64,000 nucleotides of DNA. Origin: Variovorax sp. PBL-E5 (GTDB lineage: Bacteria > Pseudomonadota > Gammaproteobacteria > Burkholderiales > Burkholderiaceae_C). The notes below the pieces were generated by a model that was not told the DNA's origin, searched no databases, and saw only the letters and a list, made by a program, of their open reading frames with translations. The stretch lies in NCBI RefSeq assembly GCF_901827185.1, contig NZ_LR594671.1, forward strand, positions 4,113,501-4,177,500, given 5' to 3'. Within the stretch, counting starts at the first letter, position 1, and each line of letters begins with the position of its first letter. Shown piece after piece: positions 57,390 to 64,000 of this stretch. A program made the translations under genes and the position numbers.

Positions 57390-58727
57390 ATGAGCACCAT
57401 CACGCCCGCCGCCGGTTCGGTTCCGGCCGGCTCCATGCCTGTCCATCGAGCCTATACCGCCGAGGAGAAACGGCACCGCATCTTCGCGATCATGGCGGCG
57501 TCTTCGGGCAACCTGGTCGAGTGGTTCGACTTCTACGTCTACGCCTTCAGCGCGCTCTATTTCGCGCCCTCCTTCTTTCCCAAGTCCGATCCGACGGCGC
57601 AGTTGCTCAACACGGCCGGCGTGTTCGCGGCCGGCTTCCTGATGCGGCCGATCGGCGGCTGGCTGTTCGGTCGCATCGCCGATCGCTACGGGCGCCGCAT
57701 CTCGATGCTGATCTCGGTCACGATGATGTGCGCCGGCTCGCTCGCGATCGCATGCCTGCCGACCTATGCGGCCGTCGGCGCGCTGGCGCCGTTCCTGCTG
57801 CTCGTCGCGCGGCTGGTCCAGGGGCTTTCGGTGGGCGGCGAATACGGCACCACGGCCACCTACATGAGCGAGATCGCGCTGCGCGGGCAGCGCGGCTTCT
57901 TCTCATCGTTCCAGTACGTCACGCTGATCGGCGGCCAATTGCTCGCGGTGCTGGTCATCGTGGTGCTCGAGCAGTTGCTCAGCGAGGCCGAGCTCAAGGC
58001 CTGGGGCTGGCGCATTCCCTTCGTGGTCGGCGCGGTCGCGGCCGTGGTGGCGCTCTTCCTGCGCCGCACGCTGCACGAAACCCAGAGCGCCGAGGCGCGC
58101 GCCAACAAGGAGGCCGGCAGCCTGGCCGGCCTGTTTCGCCATCACAAGGCAGCGTTCTTCACGGTGCTGGGCTACACGGCGGGCGGCTCGCTGATCTTCT
58201 ACACCTTCACGACCTACATGCAGAAGTACCTGGTGAACACGGTCGGCATTCCGATCAAGACCGCCAGCTATGTGATGACCTTCGCGCTGTTCGTCTACAT
58301 GTGCATGCAGCCGCTGTTCGGCGCGCTGTCGGACCGCATCGGACGGCGTACCAACATGATGCTGTTCGGCGCGCTGGGCGCGATCGCGACGGTGCCGATC
58401 CTGACCGTGCTGCAAGGCGTGAAGAGCCCGGTGGTCGCGTGCGCTCTGATCGTCGTGGCGCTGGCGATCGTGAGCTTCTACACCTCGATCAGCGGCATCG
58501 TGAAAGCCGAAATGTTTCCGGCCGAAGTGCGCGCGCTCGGCGTCGGGCTCGCCTATGCGGTGGCGAATGCGATCTTCGGTGGCTCGGCCGAGTACGTGGC
58601 GCTGGGCCTGAAGTCGATGGGCCACGAATCGGCGTTCTACTGGTACGTCACCGGCATGATGGTGATTGCCTTCCTGGTGAGCTTGCGGCTGCCTCGGCAG
58701 GCGAGCTACCTGCATCACGATCATTGA
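57390..58727 (+). CDS. MFS carrier of the KgtP/ShiA metabolite:H+ symporter type
   Basis: A 445-residue 12-helix permease. [14 protein letters not shown] near residue 40 and [21 protein letters not shown] (conserved loop 2-3 motif) identify the KgtP/ShiA/ProP branch that takes up organic acids with protons. Repeated motif [13 protein letters not shown] marks the second half. GAGAGG precedes the ATG. It is likely the uptake system for the 2-hydroxy or dicarboxylic acid handled by neighbours; substrate not proven. Confidence 0.92.
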   Translation: MSTITPAAGSVPAGSMPVHRAYTAEEKRHRIFAIMAASSGNLVEWFDFYVYAFSALYFAPSFFPKSDPTAQLLNTAGVFAAGFLMRPIGGWLFGRIADRYGRRISMLISVTMMCAGSLAIACLPTYAAVGALAPFLLLVARLVQGLSVGGEYGTTATYMSEIALRGQRGFFSSFQYVTLIGGQLLAVLVIVVLEQLLSEAELKAWGWRIPFVVGAVAAVVALFLRRTLHETQSAEARANKEAGSLAGLFRHHKAAFFTVLGYTAGGSLIFYTFTTYMQKYLVNTVGIPIKTASYVMTFALFVYMCMQPLFGALSDRIGRRTNMMLFGALGAIATVPILTVLQGVKSPVVACALIVVALAIVSFYTSISGIVKAEMFPAEVRALGVGLAYAVANAIFGGSAEYVALGLKSMGHESAFYWYVTGMMVIAFLVSLRLPRQASYLHHDH

Positions 58728-58774
58728 GGCGGGCAAGGGCCCGTGGCTTGCGGGCTCGCGCTGCGGCGACCGGA

Positions 58775-59344
58775 TCAGGTCTCGGCTTCCCAGAGCTTCG
58801 GATAGCTGCGCACGAAACCGTCGCCCGTGACCTCGAGCATCGCCGCGTAGTCGAAGCGCGGCGCGGTGTACCAGTAGCCGCTTTCGCTGCGCCGCTCGTA
58901 GCGCTGGTGCAGCTCGGCCAGGCTGCCGTTGTCCAGATCGATCCATGCGACCGGCGCGTCGGAAGCCTCGCCGGGCGCAAGGTGCAGGCGGCGCAGCTGC
59001 AGCAGGTTGGTGGCCGGGGTGAAGCCCATGTCGAGATCCACGCAGTGGCCGAGTTCCGGCACGGGCGTGTCGTTGAGCTTCCATCCGCCATGGGCGTCGT
59101 GCACGATGGAGAGGTCGATCGCCTCGCCGCCAAGCCAGCCGCGCACGGTGCCCCATTGCGTGTGCCAGGCCCGGTCGCAGCGCACCCGGTAGTGCAGCTG
59201 CGCGGCGCGGCCGTCTTCGCCGCGGAACACGGCGGCGCCGTCGATCTGCCAGTGTTCGCCGGCACGCTCGAGGCGACAGACGTCATGGCCCGGCGTTCCG
59301 AGCCGGCGCCAGAGCATGGAAGCGACGGTTTGCATCCGCCGCAT
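58775..59344 (-). CDS. Putative glycolipid-binding family protein
   Basis: A protein of about 189 residues resembling the putative glycolipid-binding family (PF06475). Seen are HDVCRLERAGEHWQIDG, LHYRVRCDRAW, DLDMGFTPATNLLQLRRL and a closing FDYAAMLEVTGDGFVRSYP. These are beta-rich soluble proteins of uncertain function. The start is unclear: ATG 59344, 59335 or a later one. Its end faces the MFS gene 47 bases away; its start faces dinB. Confidence 0.75.
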   Translation of the reverse strand: MRRMQTVASMLWRRLGTPGHDVCRLERAGEHWQIDGAAVFRGEDGRAAQLHYRVRCDRAWHTQWGTVRGWLGGEAIDLSIVHDAHGGWKLNDTPVPELGHCVDLDMGFTPATNLLQLRRLHLAPGEASDAPVAWIDLDNGSLAELHQRYERRSESGYWYTAPRFDYAAMLEVTGDGFVRSYPKLWEAET

Positions 59345-59456
59345 GATGGCACCGGCAGCCCGCTCCGCGCAACCCTGACCTGGATCATGTTCAGGCGACA
59401 TGGCCGCGCGAGTCGAACGGCGCCCGTCGAAGCGAAGATCGGAGGCTCCGACGACA

Positions 59457-60710
59457 ATGGCGGATGTGACGACCGCACCGATTCGCCGCATCGCGCATCT
59501 CGACATGGACGCCTTCTATGCGTCGGTGGAGTTGCTGCGCTACCCGCAGCTCAAGGGCTTGCCGGTCGTGATCGGGGGCAGCCGCCGCAGGGTCGATGAA
59601 GCGCTGCGCAACCTGCCCGAGGGCGGGACGCTGGCCGACATTCCGGTCGAGACTTTTCCGCTGCTCAAGGACTATGTCGGACGCGGCGTGATCACCACGG
59701 CGACCTACCCGGCCCGGCAGTTCGGCGTCGGCTCTGCGATGGGAATGATGAAGGCTGCCAAGTTGTGTCCGCAGGCACTCGTTCTACCGGTGGACTTCGA
59801 TGAATACCGGCGCTATTCGCGGCAGTTCAAACAGATCATCACGGAGATCGCGCCGGTAATGGAGGATCGCGGTGTCGACGAGGTCTACATCGATTTCACC
59901 GAGGTTCCAGGCGGCCAGCGCGAGGGCGGGCGTGTGCTGGCACGGTTGATCCAGAAATCGATCTTCGAGGCCACGGGATTGAGTTGCTCGATCGGCGTGG
60001 CGCCCAACAAGCTGCTGGCCAAGCTGGCGAGCGAGTTCGACAAGCCCAACGGCATCTCGATCGTGTTCGAGAGCGACCTGCAGACACGGATCTGGCCGCT
60101 GCCATGCCGCAAGGTGAATGGCATCGGCCCCAAGGCCGACGAGAAGCTTCAGCGCCACGAGATCCGGACCATCGGCGAACTGGCGTCCAGGGAGCGCGAC
60201 TGGCTGATCGCGACCTTCGGCAAGGCCACGGGCGCCTGGATGCACGAGGTGGCGTGGGGCCGTGATGACCGTCCCGTGGTGACAGAGAGCGAACCGATCT
60301 CGATGAGCCGCGAGACGACATTCGATCGCGATCTGCATGCGACACGTGACCGCGCGGAGCTCGGCGCGATCTTCACGCACCTGTGCGAGAAACTCGCCGA
60401 AGACCTCCAGCGCAAGGGCTATGTCGGCAAGACCATCGGCATCAAGCTGCGCTACGACGACTTCAAGATCGCAACGCGCGATCAGACCATCGATCGCTTC
60501 ACGGCCGATGGAAAGGAGATCCGCCATACGGCCGGCCAGTGCCTCAAACGCGTGCCGCTCGCGCGCTCGCTGCGTCTGTTGGGCGTACGGGTCGGCGCAC
60601 TGGTGAAGGCTGACAGTGCCGATGCTCGCGCAGGCACTGCCTCGGTAATGAGCGGCCAGCGGGCGCTCCGTGCCGAAGAGCCGGCAGCGAGGACGGCATC
60701 GCTCTTCTGA
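59457..60710 (+). CDS. dinB: DNA polymerase IV
   Basis: A Y-family translesion polymerase of 417 residues. Metal-binding residues: Asp16 and Asp18 in HLDMDAFYASVE, and Asp141-Glu142 in VDEVYIDF. Thumb and little-finger domains are present (KVNGIGPKADEKLQ, SRETTFDRDL, LRLLGVRVG). Compared with E. coli DinB there is an extra block of about 30 residues (46-75) between GGSRRR and RGVITTATYPAR, after the finger strand. Start ATG 59457. It lacks the usual C-terminal clamp-binding motif in obvious form; the tail ends RTASLF, which may serve. Confidence 0.93.
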   Translation: MADVTTAPIRRIAHLDMDAFYASVELLRYPQLKGLPVVIGGSRRRVDEALRNLPEGGTLADIPVETFPLLKDYVGRGVITTATYPARQFGVGSAMGMMKAAKLCPQALVLPVDFDEYRRYSRQFKQIITEIAPVMEDRGVDEVYIDFTEVPGGQREGGRVLARLIQKSIFEATGLSCSIGVAPNKLLAKLASEFDKPNGISIVFESDLQTRIWPLPCRKVNGIGPKADEKLQRHEIRTIGELASRERDWLIATFGKATGAWMHEVAWGRDDRPVVTESEPISMSRETTFDRDLHATRDRAELGAIFTHLCEKLAEDLQRKGYVGKTIGIKLRYDDFKIATRDQTIDRFTADGKEIRHTAGQCLKRVPLARSLRLLGVRVGALVKADSADARAGTASVMSGQRALRAEEPAARTASLF

Positions 60711-60857
60711 CGCGCTCGCGTTCGGGTGCCGGATGCGCCCGGCCGAAGGCAGGTGATTGCTAGAATTTCCGTCAGTACCGCGGCGGGAGGTTCAACGAAG
60801 TCGCATGCGCCACTCAGATCGCGAGCACATTCGAAACTGCTAGCGTACAAACAAGAA

Positions 60858-60883
60858 CGCCCAACCAAGGGATTGGTTGGGCG
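60858..60883 (-). terminator. rRNA operon terminator
   Basis: A perfect 11-bp stem CGCCCAACCAA / TTGGTTGGGCG around a 4-base loop, 18 bases downstream of the 5S 3' end on the minus strand, followed by TTCTTGTTTGT. It ends the rRNA operon and faces the convergent dinB gene. Confidence 0.88.
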
Positions 60884-60901
60884 GTTCAGGGGGCTGTAAG
60901 A

Positions 60902-61016
60902 GCCTGACGATGACCTACTTTCACACGGGAACCCGCACTATCATCGGCGCTGAGGCGTTTCACTGTCCTGTTCGGGATGGGAAGGAGTGGGACCACCTCG
61001 CTATGGTCATCAGGCA
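60902..61016 (-). rRNA. rrf: 5S ribosomal RNA
   Basis: Read on the minus strand, it starts TGCCTGATGACCATAGCGAG at 61016 and ends near GTCATCGTCAGGCT, so the ends pair as expected. The internal CCCATCCCGAACAGG loop is diagnostic of 5S. About 113-115 bases; exact 3' end is uncertain by a few bases. Complete. Confidence 0.96.
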
Positions 61017-61134
61017 TAACTGGTTGCTGTCTTGAGGGTAGATCAAGACAACGAATTCATAGAGTTTGGAATCAGCTTTTGGTATTTTGAATGCGTCAAC
61101 TTGGCATAACACCTTGATCGGAGATCAAAGTTAT
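61017..61134 (-). other. 23S-5S internal transcribed spacer
   Basis: A 118-base A/T-rich spacer without tRNA. It contains a 7-bp hairpin GTCTTGA / TCAAGAC (61029-61035, 61043-61049) and, close to the 23S end, a short dyad TTGATC / GATCAA. Both could be processing stems. No gene is visible. Confidence 0.7.

Positions 61135-64000
<2,866 letters not shown>

Overview
The window is GC-rich, densely coded DNA from a chromosome that looks like a Burkholderiales/Comamonadaceae bacterium, with Variovorax or a close relative as the best guess. The reasons are a betaproteobacterial-type 23S and 5S rRNA, the argH / LytS-LytR pair / ppc / hemC-hemD-hemX-hemY neighbourhood, an orphan Bug-type solute receptor, and a DinB with an extra segment that I recall from related species. 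Many genes are joined by ATGA, GTGA or TTGA stop/start overlaps, and I used these overlaps to choose several starts. No database search was possible, so taxonomy and family names rest on recognised motifs and gene order.

Layout. (1) 1-9.6 kb is an exopolysaccharide locus. A GDP-fucose synthase cut by the window edge, three glycosyltransferases and a Wzy/ligase-like membrane protein run rightward. They converge on a leftward wza-wzb-wzc export and tyrosine-kinase operon, with a perfect hairpin between. (2) 9.6-13.9 kb holds a predicted 36-residue membrane peptide and the leftward hemC-hemD-hemX-hemY operon for tetrapyrrole synthesis. (3) 14-25.4 kb has ppc, a small membrane protein, and a very large cyclic beta-1,2-glucan synthase (NdvB type) whose TTG start overlaps the small gene's stop. 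(4) 25.4-29.8 kb has a leftward, translationally coupled sensor kinase / LytTR regulator / AI-2E-family permease operon, divergent from argH with only 23 bp between starts. (5) 29.9-37.8 kb has a GT2 glycosyltransferase with UDP-xylose synthase and UDP-glucose dehydrogenase, then an ECF sigma factor, anti-sigma factor and SGNH hydrolase. A leftward OpgC-like acyltransferase and a GT4 glycosyltransferase follow. (6) 37.9-51.1 kb has a 1997-residue alpha-2-macroglobulin with a CLEQ thioester and, 5 kb on, its usual partner pbpC (PBP1C). Between them lie RidA, a MalT-type LuxR regulator, DUF2277, a hotdog thioesterase, a LysE exporter and a tiny Asp-rich lipoprotein. pbpC carries two REP-like repeats inserted in frame. 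(7) 51.2-58.7 kb looks catabolic: an arylmalonate-decarboxylase-type enzyme, a LysR regulator, an enolase-superfamily protein, a Bug receptor, a ketopantoate-reductase-like protein, an FMN alpha-hydroxyacid oxidase and an MFS carrier. (8) 58.8-64 kb has a glycolipid-binding-family protein, dinB, and the end of an rRNA operon on the minus strand (terminator, 5S, spacer, nearly complete 23S).

Functional themes are cell-surface carbohydrate (exopolysaccharide, periplasmic glucan, UDP-xylose), envelope protection (A2M, PBP1C) and organic-acid use. The most interesting points are the arylmalonate-decarboxylase neighbourhood, the in-frame repeats in pbpC, the placement of the glucan synthase inside an otherwise conserved argH-to-hem region, and the unlisted small membrane protein between wza and hemY. 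I found no CRISPR array, insertion sequence, phage or tRNA. No gap between genes exceeds 300 bases.
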